64,000 nucleotides of DNA from positions 310,001 to 374,000 of the forward strand of contig NC_020191.1 of the NCBI RefSeq assembly GCF_000315915.1. Reading direction: 5' to 3'. The notes below the pieces were generated by a model. That model worked only from the letters and a program-made list of their open reading frames with translations. It was not told where the DNA came from and made no database searches. Shown here in pieces: positions 49,405 through 58,952 of this stretch (positions are counted from its first letter, which is position 1; every line of letters starts with the position of its first letter). The stretch is from Henningerozyma blattae CBS 6284. Taxonomy: Eukaryota > Ascomycota > Saccharomycetes > Saccharomycetales > Saccharomycetaceae. The position numbers and the translations under genes are program-made.

Positions 49405-49799
49405 AAACAAACGAGACGTTATGGAATGATTTTAAAGCCAAATCACAGAATTGAAATGACAACCTAACAATGTTACTTATTAATATTCTTCTTTTGTAAA
49501 AGAATAACAAGCATTCTCTATATATCTATTTCTACATATATGTATAATTTATATTATTACTAACATGTTTTACTGTTTTGTTTTTCTTTCAATTATATAC
49601 CAGTCAAGATTTTATTATATAAAATTATAAAGCTGCTAATCTATTTATCTCTACATTACAACTACATATTTATTAATTACAGTATTATTTGGATTTGTAA
49701 TGATGATTCTCTATAAGTATTTAGTAATAATAATATTATTATTATTAATATGCTGGTTAAACCGTGCAATGAAACAACCGTCATGTTTTATATTCAAAA
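49405..49799. other. Convergent spacer
   Basis: A 395-bp AT-rich region between the convergent YLR345W-like and CAX4 genes, with a TAATAAT tract near 49725-49750. No gene; in particular no clear homologue of YLR346C/YGR035C. Confidence 0.45.
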
Positions 49800-50516
49800 T
49801 TAATTCACCTTCTTAGAATCTACACTTCCTGCTGAATATTGTGTCAACCTCAATAAATATGCATCATACTCTTCTCTTAAAGATAAAGGTGCTAAATTAT
49901 AAGAGTCTTTAATATACAATCTTCTTGCTAACCACCAAGATAAAACCCAATTAATTATCCCTATTTCTCTTAGAATCCCAACTAAAAGATAGTAGCTTGA
50001 ACCAGTACATAATCCGATACAAAATCCGATAAATACCTGATCAATGGAATGGTACATTAGATAAACTCTTGATGAGCAAACACAGAATGCTAATAATGCA
50101 AAAAATACTATGCCTAATTTCCTTTTACATACGCTTAAATCTTTCCAAGATAAAGTATATTTTAATGAAATATAGATAAAAAGAAAACCCATAAATTGTG
50201 AATGAGCACTTGGCATGCCATAGCCAGAACGCAAAGTATCATTTTGGAAGGAATCACCGAATGAAATTGGACGCGGCTGTTTAATTATATTTTTGATAAT
50301 ATTATTAAAGATTTCATTAGCTAACTGTCCTGCAGCCATAATGCACGCTTCTAGCTCTCTTGTAGAAATGAACCATGATAAATAAAACGTTAATATTAAG
50401 ATTGGCAAAAGTGAAAAATAAGCACTCAAGAAAGAGATTAGGTCACTTGGATCATAAAGAATATAGGTATCATCAAATGGAATAATATTTGGATTAAGAT
50501 CCGTAATGTTGTTCAT
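49800..50516 (-). CDS. CAX4: Dolichyl pyrophosphate phosphatase Cax4
   Basis: Cax4 is an ER membrane enzyme that hydrolyses dolichyl pyrophosphate on the lumenal side and so recycles the lipid carrier for N-glycosylation. The 238-residue protein has the three PAP2 phosphatase motifs: KX6RP (Lys75 to Arg82-Pro83), PSAHS (102-106) and SR-X5-H-X2-D (Ser149, Arg150, His156, Asp159). It has at least four membrane segments (about 28-50, 105-120, 133-150, 160-180). In S. cerevisiae it is YGR036C, on the chromosome VII copy of this region; here it stands between genes of the chromosome XII copy. Confidence 0.95.
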   Translation of the reverse strand: MNNITDLNPNIIPFDDTYILYDPSDLISFLSAYFSLLPILILTFYLSWFISTRELEACIMAAGQLANEIFNNIIKNIIKQPRPISFGDSFQNDTLRSGYGMPSAHSQFMGFLFIYISLKYTLSWKDLSVCKRKLGIVFFALLAFCVCSSRVYLMYHSIDQVFIGFCIGLCTGSSYYLLVGILREIGIINWVLSWWLARRLYIKDSYNLAPLSLREEYDAYLLRLTQYSAGSVDSKKVN

Positions 50517-51560
50517 GTTATTCTAAACCTATCTCCTCGAGAAATGCAGTTAATTTATTTTTCTTTTTTTTTGTTTTAAATAATTTTAAAATGTATATTA
50601 TATTTTTTTTAATTTTATTTATACGTATAAGAATGGCATTATCTAGATTGTACGGCAACATATCCCGCTTAAGATATTTCCCGACTTGTTTCAAAAACTG
50701 CTTAAGCCACTGTATAGAGTTTCATAAGGTACATTGCAATTCATGTATAAATATGTTGTCAGTATGTTATAAATGATATCTTCTTAGTTGCTATTTGTAA
50801 AATTACTCAAAGAAAATTTAGAACTGCAATAATTGCTATAGTTTTTCAATGTAATTTACCACGCTAGAAGACTGGTGCTTAAGATGTATATACTGCAAGA
50901 TATATTTTAGATACATCAAAGATGAAATTTGTCTATGACCATCTCTTGATGATAAGTAACTACATAAATAAATAATTAATTAACTAATTGAAAAACTTTA
51001 AAAGAAAGAAAAAAAAAAAAAAAAAAAAATAAAACCAAACCAAAGTAGTATGCTATGCCTATATACAAAGAGAGAGAATAATGAGGAAAATGGGATAGAG
51101 AAAAGAGAAGAAAGAAGAAAGAGAGAAGAAAGAAAAAAACAAAAATGAGAAAAGAAAAAAGAAAATATTAATGATATTTATAATAAAACAATAATAATAG
51201 AGAAAGAATGAGAGAGAGAAAAAAAAAGTATAATAAAATGAAATAGAGTGAAGAAAAAAAAATGAAGTAAATATATAACCAAGCCAACAGAATAGTAAGA
51301 ATGGCAATGTGAAGGAAAAAGTTCGAAGTGGTTGTTTGAGGTTAGAAATCATATTAGTGGATATAAAAAGTGAAATTAATGGCGGCAGTATAGTAATAAT
51401 AATAATGATAATAATAATGATAATAATAATAATCAGAAATGGTTAATAGTGATCATAAAATGCAGAGAGTTAAAATGTGTTTTAATGACATGGTGAGATA
51501 ATTATTAATCTTTTTTTCCCCTCCAATATAAAACACACTTATTAAAAGAATGACTTAGTT
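50517..51560. other. Spacer with polypurine tract, CAX4 to KAP95
   Basis: About 1 kb. From about 50998 to 51260 the plus strand is nearly pure A/G (AGAAAG repeats after a run of about 23 A), followed by an AAT/GAT triplet tract at about 51392-51434. A 47-codon Cys-containing frame (50633-50776) is present but not supported as a gene. Confidence 0.55.
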
Positions 51561-54158
51561 TTATAAAGCTAATTGAGCTCTTTGTTGTTCTCTTGCCCAT
51601 CTAGCAGTATCCTTTGTCGATTGGGAAAAGATAGGATTTGTTCTAGTCTTTTTCATAAACTCAGATACCCAATTCTGTTGATAGAATTGTTTAATAGAAC
51701 CATCTGGATACATAGTTGCTAAATCCCCAATTAAACCTACAGCAGATCTGGAAGTAGAATCTTCACCATATAATTGTGGGTCTTCAGCCACCATTGAAAG
51801 AAATTGGAAAATTGTACCTACGTAAGGGAATAAAGGTTGTGGATTATTCGATAAACCGGCAACAATACCAACGTATGCATCCAAAACAGCTTCCAAAACT
51901 TTAATTCTATAATCTAATGCTTCTAAAGTACCATTTTCTGGTTTATCATTTTGAGTAGCAACACATAAGGTAATAACTTCATTTAAATATGGGATGAAAT
52001 CATCTGTAATGTTTGAGGCAATATCACCAAATACACTTAATACAGCAGGTTTTAAATCTTTTCTTGAATTTGATGATGTTATAATTTGACCTAGAACATT
52101 CATAAAAGCTGAAGCATATTTTCTAAAATCTTCTTGTAAAGAATTTGAAATATCAGCAATAAAACCTACAGCAGTGATTGCCACTTGAGAATCTACTTGA
52201 TTTAGAGCTTTTACTAAATAAGCAGAGAAAGGATCCAAATATTTTTCGAAATCTTTACCCAAGGAAGAAGCCAAGGAAGATACTGCATAAAAGACATCAT
52301 CTTCAATATAAGCAGAATCTTGTTGGTTTAACAACTTTAAGAATAGATCCATTAGCATATCTGAGACAGAACTAACACTTTGTGGAGATTTTCTAATAAC
52401 TGAGGCTAATACTGTTAAAATACTTGATTGTAATTCTTGTAAACTTTGCTTATCTTCTAAAGATAAAGTTTCTTCATTGACATTCATAGTTTGACCTAAT
52501 TTATCCATGATAAACGTGGAGATAGAAGCAGAACATTCAGCTACTGTATCATTTGAATATTCTACCACAGTAGTTAAAGAGGTAAAAGCTGAAGCTCTTG
52601 AATTGAATTCGTTATCAGATCTATTAGCAACTTTTAATAAAGCATCCACGATAGGTGAATAATAAGAGAAGATATCGGAGTTTTCTACATCTGCTAATTG
52701 CTCAATTAGATTAATAATGATCCAAGAACAATTTGTTGCAACTTTTGGATGGTCTTGTAAACCTTTCAAACAGGCTTGAATAACTCCCTTTAGATTTGTG
52801 TTTGAATCAATAGATTCAATGACTAGATCTGCGATTCTACCAATACACCAAGCAGCTGTTTCTTTAACTTGGATAACTGAATCGTCCATTAAATTTAAAA
52901 TAGCAGGTAAAGCTTGATGAACGTAATAAACTTTTTGATCTTTAGCTGGACCATCCAAGATAGAACCAAATGACATTACAGCAGCTTCTCTATTTCTCCA
53001 ATTTTCAGAAGTGATATTATTTTCTACAAATTCTAAGACAGGTTCTAAGATGTTATTACCACAGTTTTGAGCAAATAATTGTAAACATGAACCTGCAGAC
53101 ATAGAAACATTCCAATCATCATCTTCAAAATCTTCATTTTGTCTCGTTAATAATTGTAATAGATTTGGAACCACATCACGGATTGATGATAAAGCGAAAT
53201 TATAGCTTTGAAGTGGGGATTCTGGGAATTGGGTTAATTCAAAAGCAATATCGATTTCCTCTTCACAAATGGTGGACCAAAACTCCACGGCCATCGAAGC
53301 AACTTTATCGTTTTCAGATTTCATTGTGGAAATAGTTAATGCATACAAGGCTTGTTCCATATAATGTTTCATTAGAGGGTAATACAATGACATGATTTTA
53401 CATAAACAACCGAACGAAGCAGCTTGAATATCATAATCTTGAGTTTGAGTAGCTTCACAAACGACTTGCATCAAATAATTTCTTTCACCTTCTCTATCCA
53501 TATTATTTTTAATGAAGAGTAAAGAATCAGCCAATGCATTCAAAGCAGTTAATCTAACTTGTTTTGATGGCTCAGTGGATTGAGCACCTTGAACAATAGC
53601 AATCAAAATATTATTGGAAGAAGCAATTAAAGTTTGATCTTGTGGGTCTGCAGCTTCACATATATAACCTAAGGTCAATAACGAGGCTCTTTTCACATTT
53701 TCTTGTTGGGTACTTGAAGTATTATCGACCATAATCTTTAACAATTCTGGCCATTCATTTCTTGGTAATTCGATGTTGGCAATAGCTGCAATCAATTGAG
53801 CAACCGCATTTGAGACTCTTGCAGAAGTAACATTGGAGACTAAAGCCATCAAAGCGTTTTGTTTAATTTGAAGTTTAGAATTCATATCGACATTATTTAT
53901 CCAACGTAAAGAAAATTGATTATTCTTTACTGAATCCTTGGAGATCAATTCATTCTTCAAAGTTAAAGCAGCTAATATTCTTGCTTCATCCTTGATTGGT
54001 ATAGAGGAATCAACCAAGACTTGTGATAGCATTCCTGCAAATTGAATAAAGTTATCATTGGATAGTTTCTTTAATTGAGTTTCAGAAGTCAAACGTACAT
54101 TTTGGTCAGTGGCTAAAATGGTGTTTTCTAACACTTGAACAAATTCAGCAGTAGACAT
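51561..54158 (-). CDS. KAP95: Karyopherin beta, importin beta 1 (Kap95)
   Basis: Kap95 carries Kap60-bound classical NLS cargo through the nuclear pore and is unloaded by Gsp1-GTP. The 865-residue product (861 in S. cerevisiae) is made of about 19 HEAT repeats. The N-terminal repeats with the Ran-binding region span about 1-140 (MSTAEFVQVLENTILATDQN). The acidic-loop sequence EDFEDDDWNVSMSAGSCLQL is at about 339-358, and a conserved NWRNREAAVMSFGSILDGP segment follows. The C-terminus is WAREQQRAQLAL. No frameshift. It shares the window with NUP2, a partner in the same import cycle, though ancestral order explains the proximity. Synteny matches YLR347C. Confidence 0.97.
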   Translation of the reverse strand: MSTAEFVQVLENTILATDQNVRLTSETQLKKLSNDNFIQFAGMLSQVLVDSSIPIKDEARILAALTLKNELISKDSVKNNQFSLRWINNVDMNSKLQIKQNALMALVSNVTSARVSNAVAQLIAAIANIELPRNEWPELLKIMVDNTSSTQQENVKRASLLTLGYICEAADPQDQTLIASSNNILIAIVQGAQSTEPSKQVRLTALNALADSLLFIKNNMDREGERNYLMQVVCEATQTQDYDIQAASFGCLCKIMSLYYPLMKHYMEQALYALTISTMKSENDKVASMAVEFWSTICEEEIDIAFELTQFPESPLQSYNFALSSIRDVVPNLLQLLTRQNEDFEDDDWNVSMSAGSCLQLFAQNCGNNILEPVLEFVENNITSENWRNREAAVMSFGSILDGPAKDQKVYYVHQALPAILNLMDDSVIQVKETAAWCIGRIADLVIESIDSNTNLKGVIQACLKGLQDHPKVATNCSWIIINLIEQLADVENSDIFSYYSPIVDALLKVANRSDNEFNSRASAFTSLTTVVEYSNDTVAECSASISTFIMDKLGQTMNVNEETLSLEDKQSLQELQSSILTVLASVIRKSPQSVSSVSDMLMDLFLKLLNQQDSAYIEDDVFYAVSSLASSLGKDFEKYLDPFSAYLVKALNQVDSQVAITAVGFIADISNSLQEDFRKYASAFMNVLGQIITSSNSRKDLKPAVLSVFGDIASNITDDFIPYLNEVITLCVATQNDKPENGTLEALDYRIKVLEAVLDAYVGIVAGLSNNPQPLFPYVGTIFQFLSMVAEDPQLYGEDSTSRSAVGLIGDLATMYPDGSIKQFYQQNWVSEFMKKTRTNPIFSQSTKDTARWAREQQRAQLAL

Positions 54159-54855
54159 TATGTAAAAGAGTTTATAATTTTATTAGTTATTCTATGTTGT
54201 TGTTGAGTTTTTTATTTGCTTAACGATAAAAGATGAAAATCTTTGATAGATTTGTATAAATAATGATACTAGTGCAATATGAATATGTTCGTAGATGGAT
54301 ATGTGTAAACCAGTGTAAGTGAGTAGATATGTATATTGATATATCGCCTTGAAATCCAATTGTATTTATTCTATCACGATACTTCGATATACTTCGTCCT
54401 GTTTCTTTTTTCTTCTTTTCTATTTTTCAATATTTATTATCTATTTAAATTAAATACATCAATTGCAGTTTTTTTTTCCTTTGTGACGAAAAGAGGCATT
54501 GATAAAAAAAAAAAATTTCAGATGCCTCAAAATCACTTTTAACGGAAGGCAATTCTGAGATCTCGTGACTCAAACAGAAAAGCCGGGTAAATTCACGATT
54601 TAATATAAGACGCCAAAAACATAAAAAAAAAGACACATATTATGTTAACGTCACAAAAACAAAAGACATCAATTTATTTATAATGGCAATTAGGCTCACA
54701 TAGCTGTATGCAAAGACATTATGTAAGATGAAAAGGTTATGCAATATATATATATATATATAGAAAATAAATAATCGTAGCAAAAACATGAGGATATGTA
54801 CACCATTCTACAGACACGAGCCTATATAGGGAAACACAGTTTCAGATAGTTATCC
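54159..54855. other. KAP95 promoter and ACB1 3' flank
   Basis: A 697-bp noncoding region, T-rich on the plus strand near 54400-54480, with a TA dinucleotide tract at about 54747-54763. No gene. Confidence 0.45.
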
Positions 54856-55122
54856 TTAAGCGTACTTGGCAACCAACTCGTCGACCAAAGCAATGTATTT
54901 CTTTTCAGCTTCAGCTTGAGACATACCTCTTAGCTTTTCCCAAGCATCCCACTTGTAACGACCCTTTAAATTGAATACACCTGGTCTAGCATCTTTAGCT
55001 GGGTTATCACCCACAGTGGCTTGTTTGTAAAGAGCATATAATGCTAACATATCATCTTGAGAAACAGAGGATGGAAGATTCTTGGCTTCAGCAGCCTTTT
55101 GTTCGAATTCAGCAGAGACCAT
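54856..55122 (-). CDS. ACB1: Acyl-CoA-binding protein Acb1
   Basis: Acb1 is a small cytosolic carrier of long-chain acyl-CoA, linked in yeast to fatty-acid elongation, sphingolipid supply and vesicle budding. The 88-residue product matches the family length. It has the ACBP four-helix core with LYALYKQATVGDN (31-43), PGVFNLKGRYKWDAWEKLRG, including the conserved Lys-Trp-Xaa-Ala-Trp signature, and the C-terminal helix EKKYIALVDELVAKYA. The ATG at 55122 (MVSAEFEQ) is used; the frame is open further upstream but that sequence is promoter. Two ACCCTAA motifs lie upstream. In S. cerevisiae ACB1 is YGR037C, next to ORM1, as here. Confidence 0.96.
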   Translation of the reverse strand: MVSAEFEQKAAEAKNLPSSVSQDDMLALYALYKQATVGDNPAKDARPGVFNLKGRYKWDAWEKLRGMSQAEAEKKYIALVDELVAKYA

Positions 55123-55695
55123 GACGATGTTTGTGCTTGTTGTAAGGGGAAGATCTCGGGCTATTTTACTTCTTTCCAACGCGTCTTTATATACGCCGTT
55201 TCTCAGTTTCCTGGCAAACCCTACCCTAAACTCAACAAATCGTAAACCCAAGGCTTGCAATGCAAACCCTAAAATTTGAATATCTCAATAACCCTGGACA
55301 AGCCCTACTGTTGAAATCCAAAACCCCTGGGTTACGCCCCTTTTGTTCGCAGAGTGCCGTGTCTGGAAAACACCGTGCTGGTATAACTGACAGAATGGCA
55401 TATCAAGAAGAGGCTGGTATAATTTTATCATTAAGATAAAGTTTTAATATTAAATATCACATAGCTTTAACTCCAAGTTAGGAATCAATCAAAAAGTTAA
55501 ATTTCTGGCATTGTATTGTGTTGTTCGATTGTCATATAATACAGTCTTTGTCTCATTAGTTCATAATAATAATTTTTTTCTCTTCTGTCTTTCTATTTTA
55601 CTCCGTTACTTGGTATTATAGATAATTAATCACATTCCATTGAAATATATACTTAAACTAAGTATTAAAAAAATTACAATAGATTGGTATCAAAT
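55123..55695. other. Divergent promoter of ACB1 and ORM
   Basis: A 573-bp promoter with Tbf1-type ACCCTAA motifs near ACB1, a GC-rich stretch at about 55310-55390, and AT-rich sequence next to ORM. Confidence 0.5.
55223..55273. promoter_or_regulatory. Pair of Tbf1-type ACCCTAA motifs
   Basis: ACCCTAA occurs at 55223-55229 and again within AAACCCTAAA at 55264-55273. Both fit the Tbf1 consensus ARCCCTAA or its core. They lie about 100-150 bp upstream of ACB1. Confidence 0.5.
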
Positions 55696-56592
55696 ATGTC
55701 GAGTGGTATCCATCAAAGAGCTCCGTCGAGCTCTACTTCTGATGCATTGAAACCATTCCCCTCATATGGTGGCAATTCTACCACAACTGGCGCTGCCACT
55801 AATACAGCAAACTCCAACAACAATAACAGTTCTTCTTCCAATAATAACGCTATAATTAATAATAACCTTGCCAATGTGGCCTCTTCAAACTTGGGAAACG
55901 TATCAAGAACAAATACTTTAATATCTACGCATTCTACAGGCACCTCTAAAGATTATATCGAAAATTCAAGTATTATAAGTAGTTCTAGTAATACAAACAA
56001 TTTAAGTCAAGCGATTTCAAATAGTTCTATGGTGTATCAAGCTGAACCAGTCAAGGATCATAGAAGGAGACGTTCCTCTTCCATCATATCTCATGTAGAA
56101 CCAGAAACTTTAGAAGATGAAAATGATCAATTCCTATTACCAAATATGAATGCCACTTGGGTCGATCAAAGAGGTGCTTGGATCATTCATATAGTCATTA
56201 TCATTCTATTGAAATTATTTTATAATCTATTGCCAGGTGTTACAAATGAATGGTCTTGGACTTTAACCAATATGACTTATGTCATTGGTTCATATATAAT
56301 GTTTCATATGATTAAAGGTACACCTTTCGATTTCAATGGTGGTGCCTTTGACAATCTAACCATGTGGGAACAAATCAATGATGAGACGCTATATACTCCT
56401 GCAAGAAAATTCCTAATCACTGTACCAATTGCTTTATTCTTAGTTAGTGCACATTATTCCCATTATGATTTCCATTTATTTGCTTGGAATTTAACTTTAA
56501 CTTTATTATTAGCAGTGGTTCCAAAATTACCAGTTACTCATAGACTAAGAATCTTTATTCCAGGTTTAACAGAACCTGCTCAAATTAAATAA
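55696..56592 (+). CDS. ORM2: Orm-family regulator of serine palmitoyltransferase
   Basis: Orm proteins are ER membrane regulators that bind and inhibit serine palmitoyltransferase (Lcb1/Lcb2) and are relieved by Ypk1 phosphorylation of their N-terminus. The 298-residue product has the conserved ORMDL body from about 155 (NATWVDQRGAWIIHIVIIIL, GVTNEWSWTLTNMTYVIGS, HMIKGTPFDFNGG, LTMWEQINDE) with four hydrophobic segments. The N-terminal region of about 150 residues is Asn/Ser/Thr-rich and much longer than in S. cerevisiae Orm1 or Orm2 (222 and 216 residues in total). It keeps an RRRRSSSIISH segment (about 128-138) that resembles the phosphorylated region. The first ATG is at 55696. ORM1 versus ORM2 is not decidable; next to ACB1 suggests ORM1, next to KAP95 suggests ORM2. 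Confidence 0.93.
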   Translation: MSSGIHQRAPSSSTSDALKPFPSYGGNSTTTGAATNTANSNNNNSSSSNNNAIINNNLANVASSNLGNVSRTNTLISTHSTGTSKDYIENSSIISSSSNTNNLSQAISNSSMVYQAEPVKDHRRRRSSSIISHVEPETLEDENDQFLLPNMNATWVDQRGAWIIHIVIIILLKLFYNLLPGVTNEWSWTLTNMTYVIGSYIMFHMIKGTPFDFNGGAFDNLTMWEQINDETLYTPARKFLITVPIALFLVSAHYSHYDFHLFAWNLTLTLLLAVVPKLPVTHRLRIFIPGLTEPAQIK

Positions 56593-56954
56593 GCTCTTCA
56601 TTTTCATATTTCAATTGTGCTTTTTTCCCCTCCTTCAAGCAAAAAGAAAAATTAAAAAAAATAAATAAATAAATAAAATAATACACTACTACTATATACA
56701 CATATCTATATAGATATATATATATTTGCTTATTTTACACTTTGAACTAAATTGAATTAATGAAATTAGTTAAATTGAGGAAAAATAAAAAAATTTATAA
56801 TATGCATTGGAAAATTAAAATCATTAAGGTTTCTTTGAAACCTGTCATACTGAATAGAGTTTTTAAATTATGGAATTAATAAAAGATATACATATATAGA
56901 TAGATACAAACCGCATTAAGTTGATAAAAGAATATTGATTAGACAACTGTTCTC
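56593..56954. other. Convergent spacer ORM-EFB1
   Basis: A 362-bp AT-rich spacer with ATAA and TA microsatellite sequence. No gene. Confidence 0.5.
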
Positions 56955-57894
56955 TTATAATTTTTGCATAGCAGCAACATCAGTAGATTGAACATGATCT
57001 TCATCATCTTCAATAGCTTGTTGTAAATCATCCATAGAGACCTTGGCATCTTCAACAACACAGTTGATTTGTAACTTCTTGATACCAAAACCGATTGGGA
57101 TGAATTGGGAAGCACCCCAAACTAAACCATCCATTTCGACGGCCTTAACATTGGCAAGCATTTCATCCAAATTGGTTTCATCATCCCATGGTTTGACATC
57201 CAAAGTGATGATAGACTTAGCAGCTGGCTTAGCTGGCTTAGCAGCCTTTCTAGCAGCGTAATCAGCTAATCTTTGGGCCTTTAATTTTTCAGCGGCTTCA
57301 TCAACTTCGTCATCATCAGAACCGAATAAATCAACGTCATCGTCATCTTCTTCTTCGTTGGAAGCGGAAGCAGAAGCGGCTGGGAAAGATTCGAATTCAT
57401 CAGCCAAGGCAGCAATGTGGTTGAACCATCTGGAGAATTGTGGGAATTCCTTTTGGAAAGCCTTGAAAGCAACAACATCAGCTTGAGTAGCATAAGTACT
57501 AAACAAATAAGAGTAGAAAAAAAATTTATGATATAAAATCATAAAAATAAAATTGTTAGTTCTAAAATATTCTATGATGGAAAAAAAAATGATAATTTCT
57601 TTTTCTTTCTTAATGTATTTCTCTAATGATAAGATCAGATATCGTGAAATTAATCACATCTCTTTTGTCACTCATACCAGGGGTCTTACTTCCTGTCATA
57701 AACACGGACCAAAGAATTAAGTTCATCAGTAACAATTAGATGAAAAAACTGAAAAAAAAAAGTTCGAAAATTATTATCATTAGTAATTATCGTAATTGTA
57801 ATAATATAACATACCCTTCAATGTAGGACTTGTCAGCCAAAGCAGCGTTCAACTTAGATAAAGTTTCGATCTTAGAGAAGTCGGAATAAGACAT
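56955..57894 (-). CDS. EFB1: Translation elongation factor eEF1B alpha, one intron
   Basis: Efb1 is the GDP/GTP exchange factor of eEF1A. Exon 1 is 57815-57894 (80 nt, starting MSYSDFSKIETLSKLN), the intron is 57499-57814, and exon 2 is 56955-57498. The 207-residue product matches S. cerevisiae Efb1 (206). It has the N-terminal GST-C-like domain, an acidic linker (EEEDDDDVDLFGSDDDEVDE), and the C-terminal catalytic guanine-exchange domain (SIITLDVKPWDDETNLDEML, QFIPIGFGIKKLQINCVVED, ending DVAAMQKL). The donor is GTATGT and the acceptor TTTAG. S. cerevisiae EFB1 has its intron at the same place, with a snoRNA inside. In that species the gene is on chromosome I; here it follows ORM. Confidence 0.97.
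57499..57814 (-). other. EFB1 spliceosomal intron hosting snR18
   Basis: A 316-nt intron with GTATGT donor and TTTAG acceptor. The only branch-point candidate close to the acceptor is AACTAAC (57555-57561), one base off the canonical TACTAAC. The snoRNA occupies the middle. Confidence 0.9.
57630..57733 (-). ncRNA. SNR18: Box C/D snoRNA snR18, in the EFB1 intron
   Basis: On the minus strand a C box TGATGA (57723-57728) and a D box CTGA (57635-57638) lie 94 nt apart end to end. Between them the guide CTTTGGTCCGTGTTT is complementary to the universal 25S rRNA sequence around A649/C650 (AAACACGGACCAA). It is followed at once by a degenerate D' box (ATGA). Counting five bases from D' places methylation on A649, the known snR18 target with C650. 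Flanking CTAAT/ATTAG can form the terminal stem. The host intron is the same as in S. cerevisiae. Exact ends are estimated. Confidence 0.88.
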
Positions 57895-58952
57895 TTTTTA
57901 TTAATGTATTCTTCTATGAGGGAAAAAGGTGTGAAAAATGAGAGGCAAGTTGGATCAACAATAATTAACGAGTTTAAATATTAATTAAAACAAGAATTGA
58001 ATACTCACGTTTCAAAATATTAAATGATGTATTTAAATGAAACTCTAAAAACAACGAAAAAAAAAAAAGGTCTTGGTGAAATTTTTTTTCGCAAAAGGCT
58101 CTGCACTCGATTTCTTTCGATGAGTGAAAAAATTTTTTTTTTTCCACCGAAATTAGAACCAAAAAATTCAATGTCCTTCTGAGAATGAAGTGCTGGATGA
58201 AAAGGGCAATTTTGAATACAAATGGTAATTGACCACGGTTTTGTGAAACTTTTTAATAGGGTTAGAAAAGAATGCATTTGAAACTACATTTTAGCATACT
58301 CAAAATAATTGGTCAAGAGTTCGTATCATCAGATGGAAAGAGGAAAGGTACCCTTGCCAGGTAGTAATGGTAACCCGTACAAGCATCATTATTAGCTAGG
58401 TGCGCACATACTAGGGCATTTCATTCAAGTAAGAGCAAGAGATAGAACTGGCATTATTTACCAATATTAGATTATAAGTTTATTCAATTAGACCTAGTTT
58501 GTCTTTGTTTTACTATCTGAAAATGGTCCAAGCTGGAAGGCAAAGCCTATCATGTAGCATCCTAGTCATCTTCGGATGAGTAGAATTAAAATAACGATAG
58601 CCTGATCTTGCTTATTGTACATTTCTTAGCTTTCTTGAAAGATAAACAAGAAAAAGAGTATCGTAAAACATGATAATACAATTCAAGTAAATGCCCTTTT
58701 ATGGTAAAATCACGTGATCGTTATTTTTGAACGATCTTTGGATTTCTTTCATTTAATCGATAATTTCGAAATGGAGAATTACCGCGAATAATAAGCTTTC
58801 TAGAAATTGAAAAATGATAAACATGTTTGATTAGTTTTAAAAATAATTCTAATCACAATTAAGGTATTGCTAGATACCGCTTTGAAAATACATCAAGCTA
58901 ATATTTTTTGTCTTTCCATATTTTATTTCAATATAATTGAGCACGTTAAGTA
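57895..58952. other. Divergent promoter of EFB1 and SFH1
   Basis: About 1.06 kb without a gene. It contains a Rap1-type site (58373-58381) and a CACGTG at about 58711-58716 nearer SFH1. Confidence 0.55.
58373..58381 (+). promoter_or_regulatory. Rap1-type site upstream of EFB1
   Basis: ACCCGTACA matches the Rap1 core ACCCRTRCA and lies about 480 bp upstream of EFB1. Rap1 drives EFB1 and other translation-factor genes in S. cerevisiae. Confidence 0.6.

Noticed and set aside
50633..50776. 47-codon frame with six Cys between CAX4 and KAP95
   Set aside because: No family recognised, short, and next to low-complexity DNA; not enough to call a gene.
51000..51260. Long purine-rich frame coding for Phe/Leu/Tyr-rich peptide on the minus strand
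   Set aside because: Low-complexity polypurine tract, not a protein.
55684..55695. Four-codon upstream extension of ORM
   Set aside because: It would start at TTG; the first ATG is at 55696.
58711..58716. CACGTG between EFB1 and SFH1 as evidence for another tRNA gene
   Set aside because: No A or B box or cloverleaf within 100 bp on either side.
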